Source of the DNA: Adiantum capillus-veneris
Lineage: Eukaryota > Streptophyta > Polypodiopsida > Polypodiales > Pteridaceae
Assembly: GCA_014529385.2 (NCBI GenBank)
Contig: JABFUD020000353.1
Location: 1-54,262, forward strand
Length of the DNA: 54,262 nt
Direction of reading: 5' to 3'
In this document: in pieces, positions 21,425-33,031 of the stretch
Numbering within the stretch: the first letter of the stretch is position 1
Layout of the letters: each line of letters begins with the position of its first letter
Made by a program: the position numbers and the translations under genes
The notes under the pieces: model-generated
The model's database searches: none
What the model was told of the DNA's origin: nothing
Seen by the model: the letters and a program-made list of their open reading frames with translations, nothing else

Positions 21425-22349
21425 TGTTGGTAGATACGCCGCGACGGACGTCAGCACAGTGAGAACTCACCTAACAAGATTTGTCAGCTAAGGACGAAAC
21501 TCAACCCACAGGCGCGTGGAAGCAAGCATAGGGTGTCAATCTACACTCGACCAACTCTCGACTAATTCCTACAGAGGTCTCTACCCAATGTCTAAGCTAC
21601 AACCTTCAAGAGTGCATAAGAAAAGGTTTCCTACAACTCTTCCAAGAGCCAAATACCCATCAAACGTTCTCGAAACGCCACAGAACTTGAAGGAGACCCT
21701 ACTAACACCAATAGGTCGCTCTCCCTAAGGTCCATGAGCCAAAATTCCAACCCTAAACACCTGGTGCAAAATCACGTAGGATGTCTCATCGAAATTTACA
21801 AGTTGTCGTTTCCAAAAACTAAAGTGCCTAATGTGCAGCTCTACTCAATGCGGACGCGTGGATATGCTGAAATGCGAAAACAAACAACGTATGCTCACCA
21901 AATCACCAGATGAAGCTCGTAGGTTGAGCTCGCAAAACCAAACCGTACACCCACAATGTAGGTATCAACGCGTAGCTCTAGTCGGGGGCAACACGCTGCA
22001 CTTCTCCACACTCGATTCTGACCACACCGGTGTGCGCGTAGCATCAAGATGGAACTCTCACTCTCTCTTGTAAACAGTACGCTCACTCACAGACATTACT
22101 TTTTTAAAAATGACAAAGGTTTTTTTTCATTAAGGTCAAAAGTGGTATAAATACTTTACAATCTCAAACCCTAATGTTCCAATTTAACCATCTACTCAAT
22201 CTAAATGTCAAAAATGGGATACAATCTGGAAGCTTCTGTAATCCCCACCATTTACAAAGGTGAAATGTCGGTTTTCCTCAAAGAATAGTTACAAAAAATA
22301 ATATTCCGCCGAGCAGTCATTTTCCGTAGGGTGTGTCCAGCCGCTAACA
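21425..22349 (-). mobile_element. 3' LTR (LTR family A, second copy)
   Basis: 925 bp with the same ends as the LTR at 6593-7525 (TGTTGG left, CTAACA right). On the minus strand it begins TGTTAGCGGCTGG right after the purine tract AAGGAGGGGGGGAG, so it is the 3' LTR of an element lying to its right. It cuts the copia RT; the last bases before it are GTATG, which I could not find again as a target duplication. It diverges from the first copy by eye at roughly one base in five to six. Confidence 0.8.
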
Positions 22350-22387
22350 CTCCCCCCCTCCTTGTTCATGTCGTCCCCGACATGGAA
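22350..22387 (-). other. Polypurine tract and preceding hairpin
   Basis: On the minus strand CATGTC GGGGAC GACATG forms a 6-bp hairpin, then AACAAGGAGGGGGGGAG, then the LTR start TGTTAG. The purine tract primes plus-strand DNA synthesis. The same order of hairpin, purine tract and LTR occurs at 31159-31195 and in the chromovirus at 39011-39047. Confidence 0.75.
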
Positions 22388-22401
22388 GTTGAGCTGCTTC
22401 T

Positions 22402-23329
22402 TTAATGTAGGCTTTCTCTCATCTTGAGAATTGACTCATATCTCGCATGTTGAGCTAGTAGCATCGGGCCGAATATGTCTGTGTTGATTGTGAAGAAGCC
22501 GGTGTAGAAGGCTTCTTCAAAGGACTGGAGGTGATAAGATGGCAAAAACATAATCCTTTGATACAATGCATGTATCACCTCGTGAGAAGGCTAACCAGAC
22601 AGATCGTATGCACATCTGTATGTATCTTGAAAGAAGAAGATACTGTCTGTCGCCTGGCCTGGTTTGAAGGTCTCGAAGACTTCCAAAAGTGTTTTATAGA
22701 TCTTTCTCATCATGATCGTAGAGGGCAGAAACTGAGGTTATCTCTGATCACTTTATGTGCCTCTACCAGATGAATTAAATATTGAGGATACTTTGTCATC
22801 CATGCCTTTCTCCACTTGGGCTGAGAGTCCACTATCAGCTTGACAGAGAGGGCTGTAGCCATTCACGTCGAAGGTTACTGGTATCTATCTTTTAAATAGT
22901 CATCAACTTAAGCACTCTTTGCTCCCACTCCGATGCTTCTCTGGCTGTGTCTTTGATTGCCACTTCTATGGCCTTTTGCAGCTTCTCTTCTTCTTCTTGT
23001 GTCAGATCTTGTGGCTCTTGTGAGGGTCCTACCAGGATGTCCTCTTGCAAATTGGTGTCCACGGGATCTGACACATTTTCTATGTCAATTCCCTCCATGG
23101 TTGCTGGCCCGGTGCTAAACTGCTGCTCTTCCGTTTGTTGCTGGCCTCCCAGCTCTTCTATCTGCTTCTGAAGTGTTTTCTTTTCCTCTTCCGCTTGCTC
23201 TCCCATGTTTATTAAGAGGTCATTTAGATCTACATTTATCTTTTCTGCCTCCTTAAGCTTTCTCTTCATGGCTTCTAGCTCATTCTTCGTGGCCTGATTT
23301 TCTTCTTCTAGGCGGTTTTGCATGACCAA
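22402..23329 (-). pseudogene. Accessory ORF copy 3 (coiled coil plus C-terminal domain)
   Basis: The 145-codon minus-strand frame 23329-22892 is a coiled coil (LEEENQATKNELEAMKRKLK) followed by DLTQEEEEKLQKAIEVAIKD and ASEWEQRVLKLMTI. After a shift it reads LIVDSQPKWRKAWMTKYPQY and HLVEAHKVIRD, matching KIVDSQPMWRKGW in copy 2. Part of the middle domain is missing. The end is readable again: YDLSG, stop, PSHEVIHALYQRIMFLPSYH, then FEEAFYTGFFTINTDIFGP and a TAA at 22404-22402. The start lies beyond the plus-strand LTR that begins at 23346, so the N-terminus is cut off. It sits directly before the polypurine tract of LTR family A. Confidence 0.65.
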
Positions 23330-23345
23330 TGACCCCTCGTCCAGC

Positions 23346-24283
23346 TGTTTGGCGGACGAAGCAACGAAGCTGCGGTTTCCAGAGAAGGAGTCATTTTAGT
23401 GGGAAACCCTTGTAAAATTATTTTGTACGAGAGCATCTCTAAGCCGAGAACTTGTAAAAGAATTTGTGATTATTTTTCTGGGAGCAATTTTATTTTAAAG
23501 AGCCAGTTAGAAGTTTAGGAGCTTTTGGCCGGACAAGCCATTTGTAAAGACCTAAACTATAAAGGTCAAGTTTTGTAAGTTTGAACATCATCTTTTTTAT
23601 GAGAAACTGAGAAGACAACGTACGTTTGAGAGCTTCTTCTTACTCCAACTTGTAATCTTCACTATTGTGGCTACAGTAATCCAAATTCAGATTTGTTTAC
23701 TGCATTGTGTTCCTCTTACTTTGCTCTTCCATTCAAGTATAATCATTCAAGATTCGGTGTAGGTTTTTAACTACAAGTTTGAGACCTTAAATCGCTGTTT
23801 TGAGTGTTTAAACACGTATTTTTTGTTGTTTTGACCCTAGGAGAGGCTTTAGGGACCCTAAAACGACCCTTTAGGATCACCTGTTTGCTGTTTTTGCTGA
23901 CTTTGGGATGAATGATCTTTGTACCTCTCCAGAATGCTGTGACAATGATAGGATATGTTCTTGATAGTCCCCTATAGCTTCCCTGCAAGTTTCGTGCGAT
24001 TCCGACATGATTTCCATGGTAAACATGGGTGATGACTGTAGAGCTGTGTAGAAGGACATAAGCAGCTTACTTGGCTTTAGTGCGTATGATTTGCTTGCAG
24101 AGTTAGTAGTTGCATCTCATAAAGTTCACTTCATTAGGATTGACACTTCATCAAGTTCACTTCATTAGGATTGACACCCTAGTGAGTTTCCATGCCTCAT
24201 CCTGGTCGCTTCCCTTGTATTGATATTTTATGTTGATGCATGAGAGCTATGCTATGGACGTCGGTCGCAGCGACCCGCAAACA
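23346..24283 (+). mobile_element. 5' LTR of a plus-strand Tat/Athila-like element
   Basis: 938 bp from TGTTTGGCGGACG to CCCGCAAACA, directly followed by a tRNA-Asp-like primer site. A TATA box (TATAAAGG, 23558-23565) is followed by GTCAAGTTTTGTAAG, related to the TATA contexts at 12751, 31377 and 33274. It interrupts the accessory ORF of the minus-strand element on its left. A matching 3' LTR was not found with confidence. Confidence 0.65.
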
Positions 24284-24284
24284 T

Positions 24285-24303
24285 TGGCGCTGTTGCTGGG
24301 GAA
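24285..24303 (+). other. Primer-binding site, tRNA-Asp type (divergent)
   Basis: TTGGCGCTGTTGCTGGGGA lies one base behind the LTR end AAACA. It matches the tRNA-Asp type site TTGGCGCCGTTGCCGGGGA with two mismatches. Confidence 0.65.
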
Positions 24304-25400
24304 TGCATCTTAGGTGATGAGTGACCGAGTGCGCAATTAGCTTCCTTAAAAGAAGATCAATCCACAAATCCATTTTATACCTCAGCTAGGCTGCTAGACA
24401 GGGTTTAGAGCTTAGTGGAGTCTAGAGTCAGTGGACCGGCTAGATCCTCTCTTAGGAGATTTAGGGAGCTGTGAGTGAGAGTGTTCAAAGCATTTTTGCT
24501 CTTCAATTTCTCTAATTCGATTGAGTACTGAAATCTCACCCGAAATCCGTCTTGTTTGTTTTGTTTGATTCATTTCTTTATGTTATTTCATTTCTGTACG
24601 TAGGAGTAGGATAAGTAAGTCACATTCCAGTCAAATTTGGGACAAAAGTTAGAGTCGAGAAGCCAAAAAACCATAACCTTGGCAAAAAGGCCATAAGACT
24701 CTGAAATTTAGAAAATCTGACCAAACAGGGTTGATATTGATTCAAATCACCAAGTGGTAGCACAAAACACTGTAAAACACTTGACAGAGGGAGCAGACCA
24801 AATTTCATCAGATTTGGCCCAGGTACTACGATTGCGATCGGTGTACCTCAGTGTCAGATTTGTACAAGATTTGACATGTGCCTTCTTGATAAGATTCAAA
24901 AAAGTTTCAAAGATAAACCCCCAAAACCATCAAAAATCAAACCAAACACTTTCACACTAGAAGACGCGTGAAACAAGAACCTGGAACCAATCCACTTTTG
25001 GAAGCATTATGCAAAAAATATCATTTTCTCAAATAGTATGCATGAATTTGCAAGATGCATAAACTCACCAAACTAGTATCGCGATCGAGGTGCCTATGCC
25101 CATAAACCTTAATGCATTGGCGATAGATACAGTTAGAATACCCCTCCCTTGGATCTATGCAACAAAAATACACAATTTACACATTTATACAATTTTCAAT
25201 ATACATCAGAGTTGCGGACGCATTTGCATAGGGAGAGTTTCTCAGCACCCGACCAAGCATGGAGTTTAGGCCATGATCCGGGCTGCATCCAGAGGTACCT
25301 AGCGACTAGTGCTACCCCTGAATGGGTGTTATGAATGAAAGCGTACTCAAGAAAAATATAACACTGTGGAAGGTGAATATATGTGTACACCGCGTTGCGG
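24304..25400 (+). other. Leader of the plus-strand element
   Basis: Non-coding. The start (GATGAGTGACCGAG) resembles the leader start of the minus-strand element at 6520-6570. 24600-24960 has leader-like A-rich text similar in style to 8200-9000. Two copies of GCGATCG-containing text (near 24833 and 25081) are seen. No ORF is supported. Confidence 0.4.
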
Positions 25401-25401
25401 G

Positions 25402-25404
<3 letters not shown>

Positions 25405-25467
<63 letters not shown>
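25405..25467 (+). repeat. (GA)n microsatellite
   Basis: Uninterrupted GA repeat of about 31 units. Reverse-frame ORFs made of alternating Ser and Leu arise here and are not genes. Confidence 0.98.
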
Positions 25468-25471
<4 letters not shown>

Positions 25472-27722
25472 AGTGGAGGGTGAAATAGAGTGCAAAAAGA
25501 CATGAGAAGATGACAACAGAGAATCTTTAAATGCACATCTAAATGGAACAGACAACCATGTATTAATGCAATGATAAAATCTGGGTATACCATAACATCA
25601 AAAAGTTTATGACAAAACAACTAGTAGAACACCGGACCCTGTGTAGGGATCGATCGGTCCACCCATCCACTTTTTCTCTACTATAGATAGATAGAATTTC
25701 ACTTTGCCAGGAGCGAGCCAGAACACCTCCAACCTACCCGAGCCAGACATAGGCTGAGGCTGCTTCACCTCCCTCCATGAACCCAAGCTCTGAAAGGATC
25801 CCAAGTACCAGTAGGTGATAGGGTATCAACACCAACCATACTAGTTTAGGCACCATGCCTCTTCGATGCCCAGCACTGGGTGTTTAGGCAAAGCCAAGGA
25901 AAAATCCCCCGACACGTTAGCCTTGTAGGTCATTCAACCCTCGACGCACTAACCGTGTAGATGAGCCTAACAAAAAGAAGAAGAACTATGCAACACCCCC
26001 GATCCAGCAAAGCCCCAGGTCAGCGACCCTTTAGTCTAAGGCTAATTGATGTAGGTGATCCTAGTCTTGTAGCGACGCTTCCATGAGAAACATAACACAT
26101 GAGTCCAATCACAATAACACTTCCCAGATGCACAAACAATCTTTTCCAAGCAGTTAGAATGTACAGGGTCTCTACCCTTACACATTTTCCATAAACCATC
26201 CAAATCACTTGATGATCCAATTCCAAAACCATAACCCATAATCCAATCACATGACACGGGCGAGCACTCCACCCAGCTTGGGTGAGGTACGACCAATTCT
26301 ACATAATCACTTTAGAACATAACATGGCAGCAAAAGTTTTGGCAGCATAACAAATTCAGAAAAAACCATGAGTCACACCGGCTTACACCATAGAATATCA
26401 ACCACAATCCATAAGGGAATCTCAGCCCTTGACCATGAATCATAATCACACTGAACCAACTCCAAAACTTGGAGTTTGACACATCCCCTACAATCATTCG
26501 GAGTCTACACACATGTTACCCTTAAGAAGTGATTCTTTCATGCATAAAAAGAGTCTGACCAGCAACTAATCATAATATAAAAATCCAATTTTGATCACAT
26601 CCAATCATGCAAAGTTGATGCATCACATCTGCACTTCACCTCCCCTAGCACTTCACATCTGCACTTCACCTCCCTATCACATAGAGCTAGTTTTAACCTA
26701 TGAAGGTGGAAAGCAATCACAACCATGCATATGAGGCATCCACATCAATCCATGAGTTCCCATACATCATATGATAACATTCCATCACCATAAACATGAT
26801 GCAAAATAGCTCCGATCTCTAGGTCAACCATAAACCATAATTTCACACATATGCAAAAAACAAAATTTTGGCATTTTGGGAGTATGAAAAACATGCAGTT
26901 GAAAGAATTTGGCCTCAAACCAATGCATCAAGCTCAGCTCCATAATATATACTATCACTCTATCATATCACTTCACCTATATAGTACTCACGCGACAAAC
27001 GGTAACCCCAACAGAAAGCCAATTAATTCATTTTTTACTATGCGGTTTGAGATGTTTAATCATATACTCCTACATAAGTTTATGGCCATCTAATAATTAA
27101 AATCAACTCACCAAAACAAACCATAGAACATTTAAAAACAGCTCGGTTGACTCACGACGTCATATGGTATCCCCCCCTTGGTAGCACCCCTACGCGTGTA
27201 GGTAAAACCGGTTATAGAGCGATTAATAACTCGCATTCCCGAAGTGATAACGGAGACCTAAATTCATTTATCATCAAGTTTTTCAATTGGTTAAGTGGGT
27301 TTGCCCATTCGATGAATCTATGTAGTGGTTCTCTAAGGAGCCTGGAGTCAAGTTTTGATTTGTGCAGTGGGCAGCAAGCTGTTTTTTGGCCATATCTCTT
27401 ATCTCGTGCGTGTTTTTCACATAACACCAAAAGAGAGAAAATGTTCTAAATGATGTGTTTATCTCTGGTATGTAGGGTTTGGACTGATTCATAACGGTTT
27501 GTGATTTATGACCAAAAAAGTGTTCCTATCGTCTCTATGACGTGAAACAAAAAGCGTTTTTTATGCATGCACGTGACCATAAATGCATCATGTGTATAAA
27601 TCAACGCGTTAAACATGATGAAATAATAATGGGGTAACTTCGTATGTACTCGGTTGATCCATACATGCACTTGTATGCAAAAAAAACAATCACCGAGAGG
27701 GTGACTACTCAGAAAAACGACA

Positions 27723-27725
<3 letters not shown>

Positions 27726-27776
<51 letters not shown>
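27726..27776 (+). repeat. (GA)n microsatellite
   Basis: About 25 GA units. A second GA tract of about 13 units lies at 27951-27976, followed by TTC repeats near 27988-28002. Confidence 0.97.
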
Positions 27777-27780
<4 letters not shown>

Positions 27781-28539
27781 GGCTATGGAGTTTAGAGCTT
27801 CTCACCGTGCTTTAGAATCGATTAAGGACTGTCGAAAGGCTTCTTGCTTTCCGCAAGAGAGCGGTGATGAGAGCTAGGTAGAAGTATACGCCACGAGAGC
27901 TTCTAGAGTGCGCGTACATCGTGAAACGAGAGAGAAGATAATAAGCAAGTAGAGAGAGAGAGAGAGAGAGAGAGAGTGTGTGTCCTTATTCTTCTTCTTC
28001 TTCTCGAGAGAGAGAAGAGCTTATGGAGATGTTGATGAAGAGCTTGCACCGCTCCGTACAATAGATATGTATAGCCTTGCGGTAGTAGACGCAACAAACG
28101 GCACTGAAAACTGAACACTAACCGGCAAGTTATAGGCAAGTGTAGCAGGCTGGAGTATGTCCTAAGCAGATAGGTAGCGCTAGTTTTCAGCCTGGAATAG
28201 CCTCTAGCTTTTGGAAAAAAGCTTCAGTTTTTCCTAAAAACAAGCCTTTGCTTTTGGTGGTCAACTCTCCCACTTACCGTTCAATTTTTACAGCAAAATT
28301 GACCAAAGAGCAGTATCTGGCCAACTAATGGAAATCGTAGCTAGATTTTGCCACACCGTAATGTCCCGACATAATTATGACTTTCCCGTACTGCCCCGGT
28401 GTATTTACGGTACTGCTTTTTATAAAACTATTTCCCATAAAAATCCCGTCTAGTCCCGTTTTTGCTTCGAGTGATCATTTTTAAATCCGATAGAGACTAA
28501 AATTAATATTTTTATGTTTATGTCATCATAAAAAGTACA

Positions 28540-28870
28540 TTGCTTTTAAAAAATGCCGAAAAGCACGAAAAGCAAAAAAAAAATCAATTTTTAAAAAAAT
28601 TGAACCACGGGTTCTCCTAATCCACTGAATAAGAAAGCGGATTCACTTTTCACTAAAAAGCACTAAAAATCATAAAAAGCTATAAATAGCATTAAAAGCA
28701 CTCAAAAGGCAAATTTTTATAAAATTGAACCATAGCTTCCCGGAACACGTAGATTAAGGATCCGACTTTGCTTTTTGCAAAAAAGCACCTAAAAGCATAA
28801 AAAAACATGAAAAAACTAAAAATAACGGATTTTTTCCAAAATTGAACCAAACGTCCATCTAACTTACAAA
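28540..28870 (+). repeat. Three imperfect units of about 120 bp
   Basis: Each unit carries AAAAGCA-type runs, a poly-A/T tract and the landmark AAATTGAACCA (landmark ATTGAACC at 28599, 28724 and 28841; spacing 125 and 117). The sequences between are diverged. It reads as an old tandem array in AT-rich DNA. Confidence 0.6.
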
Positions 28871-29149
28871 CATGGAAACGACCTTGGTTTTTACTTCAGA
28901 ACCTTCCAATACTATCAATCAAGCATCTTAAGTCAAAATTTGACAAGAAAAAATATTGAAAGCTATTTTTCTTATTTTTAGAAGAGATCCAAAAATTGGG
29001 GATCTTATAGAAATACCCCACCACTTGAACCTTCCTCGGGGTCTATCTCTCAATTTCCAAGCCCTAAACCCCTGGCATCTCAACAAAAGGATTTACCTAA
29101 GAAGACATCCAAGGCTGAATTGACGCCATAAGAGAAATAAAAGGCAAAA

Positions 29150-31116
29150 AGATACACCTATTAAGACCTCCTCAAAGCTCGTGGATATTCATTTGGTGAT
29201 GCGTTTGAGGCTATAGATGTCACCTCTATCTCATCATGGGCTACAAAGGACAAAGGGAAGGCTGAAGGAAAGCTTAGGGACCAAGATACACAAAGAAAAC
29301 CACCAAAAATGCAGTCACCACAACTTGGACTACCAAGGTTGGTACAGATTCCACTTGTACCACAACGGAGACCTTTGGCCAGCCCTTGGAGACCTCCTCT
29401 ATTAGGTGTGTTGCTAAGTCTAGGGCATCACATTCCACTATCAGGACCACTCCCCATACCATCAACAAGAAACATAATGGCTGATAGTGAAGAGGATGTG
29501 AGAGATGCTCATCAGATATTGGACACAATCAGAGCACAATCTCTCACAAGAACTCTCCAGGTAACAAGTCAAAGAGCTAAGGTGGCGGAGTAAGAGCTTG
29601 AGGCTCTCACTAAAACACTAAGGGATGCTGAGAGTGAAAGAGACACCCTTACACTGCAGGTGGCAGAGGTCTCAAGCAAGATAAAGAGCCGATATGATGA
29701 GAGAGACAAGATAGAAGACAAGCTAGAAGTGGCCAAGGATGAGGTAGTGGAGCTAAAGGGAAAATTAGCGCTCTAAGAACTCACCATCCAAAGCCTCAAA
29801 GAAACCCCAAGGGCTGCAAGAGCAAATGCTCAAGCGGATAGCCAGGCTGTGCAGGCCTTGGAAGACCAAATTATAGCACTTCAAAAAGAGCTAAAATTAG
29901 ATCAATGACAAAGAGTGCACATGGTAGAGGGATCTTTGCCAGCAAAAGAAAGATTAATAAAACAATAGCAAGAGCTCCATAATGAGAATGACAAGCTAAA
30001 GAAGCAACTAGAGATGATGCAAGAGCTACTAGTCAATGAAGTAGAAGAGGCTACAAGAAGAGATGAGCTAGTACAACAACAACTATTGAAGCTCCGACAA
30101 GAAATAGGGCATAGTGACTTGGGCATCAACGCACAAAATGAGCCCATGGAAATCCATGAAGGTGCAGAAGATCCACAACACGTGGAGGAACATGTACACA
30201 CGCAAGAAGAGAAGGAACAAACCTTAACGATGGAGGAGGAGGCACGCCTCCAAACTTTGATTGAACAGCCCACAACAGAAGACTGTAAAGCAGCCTTGGA
30301 GTGGGAAAAGCGGATGATCCACTCAGTCGGAGTCCAAGGGCTGGCCACAGGTGTACTTAGGGAAGAGTGGATGCAATCATCACTCTCCTACCCTGTCTTA
30401 AAGTATGAAGTCTTTACAATAAAGAAAAGAATTGAAGATGAAGGAATGTAGCTAGTGTACGAAGGGGATGTCAAAGAGCCAGAAGCTACAAAGAAGATTG
30501 TGGACTCCCAGCCAATGTGGAGAAAAGGGTGGCTCCTCAAGTACTCCAAAGTTCTGAAATACCTGGTGGAAGCCCCCAAAAACATAAGGGATGCCACTTT
30601 CATGTTTTGTCAAGTACCTCGAGTACGCTCATGGGCAAACCACGCCAGGCTTTTGAAGCGGCATCCCACCTGGCTAAATAACCTATCAATGCCACCACCT
30701 AAGGAGGGAGAGAAAATAAGTGTCTCTTATATGGTGAAAACCCTAAAGGGCACCATTATGATTTTCATTGGCTCTCTTGACCTGACGTGTGTGATGATAA
30801 AAAAATATGCAAAACCCTCCTAACTTGCCTCAAAGTGTTTGCACCGTCCAAAGCCACAAGCTCAAGTCTACTCTCAACGGGCGACACGGTCACCAAAATG
30901 ACTTATGATCTGTCAAAGCAGCCATCCCAGGAGGTGTTACATCTATTCAATCAAAGACTGATGTTCTTGCCAAGCTACCACATGCATGCTTTTGAAGAAG
31001 CATTTTACACTGGATTCTTCACTTATGATAGCAGGATGTTTGGCCCAACGGTGAGCATTGACAACATAATATATGAGTCATATCTAAAGCTATTGAAGCC
31101 ACCAGGCTTCCATTGA
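29150..31116 (+). pseudogene. Accessory ORF copy 2 (coiled coil plus C-terminal domain)
   Basis: A single frame runs from about 29175 (DLLKARGYSFGDAFEAIDVT) to 30786, with five in-frame stops at 29591, 29774, 29906, 29966 and 30449. It starts with a Pro-rich stretch, then long coiled coil (ELEALTKTLRDAESERDTL, RYDERDKIEDKLEVAKDEVV, ENDKLKKQLEMMQELLVNEV), then TMEEEARLQTLIEQ and AALEWEKRMIHSVG. The C-terminal domain has KIVDSQPMWRKGWLLKYSKV, RVRSWANHARLLKRHPTWLN and SYMVKTLKGTIMIFIGSLDL. After a shift at an A7 run (30799-30805) come CKTLLTCLKVF, YDLSKQPSQEVLHLFNQRLM, FLPSYHMHAFEEAFYTGFFT and a tail ending PPGFH. A purine tract and LTR start follow 65-80 bp later. Confidence 0.7.
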
Positions 31117-31158
31117 GCAAGGGATCTACATGAAGGCACAACAAAGACAAAGACCCAT

Positions 31159-31194
31159 CATGTCAGGGCCGACATGGACACGGAGGGGGGGAGT
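31159..31194 (+). other. Hairpin and polypurine tract behind accessory ORF copy 2
   Basis: CATGTC AGGGCC GACATG (31159-31176) forms a 6-bp hairpin. GGAGGGGGGGAG (31182-31193) is the polypurine tract, and TGTTGACATC starts the LTR at 31195. The hairpin has nearly the same sequence as that of copy 3. Confidence 0.75.
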
Positions 31195-32050
31195 TGTTGA
31201 CATCAAAACATGAGAAAGCCCGTTTTTTGTATCATTTAATTTGCCAAACTCAATGTAATTATTTTTTGAGACTCAATCAAGTTTCTAGATTGTAACTTAG
31301 TAAAGATGCAGATCAGCCAAACCCACAGTAGACAGTAGGAGGTAATTTTGATAAGTTAGAACCTCCAAGACTGAGGTATAAAAGCCAATTTTTATAACCC
31401 TAAGAAGAAGTTTTGAAATAATCATCTTTTGAGCTCAACTAAGCGTGTTGTGACTGTGTGTTTTGTATGAGAGAGTGTGAGTGAGGTCTTCTTCTACTCT
31501 CTATGCACACTATGGAAGCTACAATGTGAAGGCAACTATACCATCATGTTAGCAACGGTAAGAACTATGCTTCAACACCAAGCTTACACAATTCCGGTCT
31601 CTTTGCAAAGAGCTGTCCCACGAGCTTCAAAGTGAGTTTTCTCTCTAATTGTGTATCCGTTTTATGATTTCTATATGTCATTGCGTTCACGGCAAGTTGA
31701 ACTACACATTAGGCCTAAACACGTGAGAATCGGTGACTTGTAATTTTAGGTCTATCTTCGGACGTGTTTTTTGCACCAAGGGGTTAGAGACTTTAGGGTA
31801 GTGTCCTCTAGGTGTGTAGAGGGTACTCCTTGAGTTTTGCGACAATTCAAAAACATTAGGTTATGTTTCGGAGAGCGTAGCCATTGTAGGTAAGGTAACG
31901 GTTGTGCATACATAGTCTGGTTTGAGTTGATTGCCCTTGATAGTGATTGTCTCTAGAAGGTTGAGTAGATGATTGACACCCATCTATTTGTTTCCATGAG
32001 CTCACGGGTCAAGCTCCGTCCTTGGTTGACATCTTGTTTGTTGGCCTAGC
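31195..32050 (+). mobile_element. 3' LTR of the element with accessory ORF copy 2
   Basis: Starts TGTTGACATCAAAAC behind the polypurine tract. TATA box TATAAAAG at 31377-31384 in GAGGTATAAAAGCCAATTTTT, the same 18-base context as at 12749. The right end is uncertain; sequence beyond about 32050 lacks LTR-like similarity to the other copies. Confidence 0.6.
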
Positions 32051-33031
32051 TCTCACCTTGCTAGCAACTGTGAGCAGTGTATCTGCCTGACGACATCTTG
32101 GGAAAGGTAGATACCACTATGATGAGCAGAAGGTTTTGGTAAGTGGAATGCACAACACTCTCAAGGCAACGAGGAGACCAAAAAATTTGAAAGAGTTTTT
32201 TTATTAAATGGTCAAGTATCATGATGCTTATGATTTCCACAAGCATGAAACCAAATATAGCAGTTGTATCGAGGCTTCTTGGTATCCATCAAAGAAACGT
32301 CAATTGCAACTAGATCTAGATTGAAACATAATCACAACTTCCATTGCATTTTTGTGAGCGACAACCATACATAGATACTGTAATTATAGAGGAAATGAAG
32401 GCCATAGTGGTGATCTTTTGGACTCACCAAACACATGTATCATCCAATAAAAAGGATGTCTATCGAAATCAAATTGCATGCAAAAGTATTGGAGAAACAC
32501 CTAGTTCATCTTTTTGAGCAAAATTAGGTTAGTTTTGACTTTTGGGGCAATAAAAAATATTATTTTCATTGTTATGGCACCACTTTGATTGTCCTTTAGT
32601 TGAATCTGGTAGCTAAATAACAGCCAGCTTATTACTGCACACTGCTTCAAACCTGGTAACTACCACTATCAGATATGTAGCTAACTCTATATGCTCCCTC
32701 TCTTAGGGATTGGTACTAGTTTGGTAGCTACCACTATGATCCTTATAATTACCATTGTCAAACATTGATAACTTCCATGGTGTCCTTGGTGAAGGTAGCT
32801 ACTAGTTTGACAGTGGTTGCTACCAATTTTCCATGGAATTCCTAGTAGACCGGTAGCTATCACTATCAACCTGCTAGTTACCGGTCTCATAGTCTGAAGG
32901 AGACAAGAAGCTACAAATCAAGTAATATGAAGCTCTCAAAGCACTTCAAAAGCAGCATAAAGCACAAAAGTCAAAGCACTACCTCACTATACAATAGTTG
33001 TGTCATGGACGACCCAGATTAGGAGGGGGAA
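32051..33031. other. Unassigned stretch ending in a polypurine tract
   Basis: No coding region. Several degenerate copies of GGTAGCTACCACTATC occur at 32600-32890. The end (GTGTCATGGACGACC, then AGGAGGGGGAA at 33021-33031) is the hairpin remnant and polypurine tract of an element whose internal part is lost or unrecognisable. Confidence 0.5.

Larger units (their letters stand above)
25468..28990. other. Unassigned intergenic stretch
   Basis: No coding region supported. 25620-26540 is C-, A- and T-rich and looks like degenerate LTR or leader sequence. 26560-27130 is AT-rich. (GA)n tracts lie at 27726-27776 and 27951-27976. 28540-28870 has three imperfect repeat units described separately. Confidence 0.5.

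Noticed and set aside
25312-25620. ORFs made of Ser-Leu repeats (also at 27506-27805, 49058-49306)
   Set aside because: They are translations of GA/CT microsatellites.
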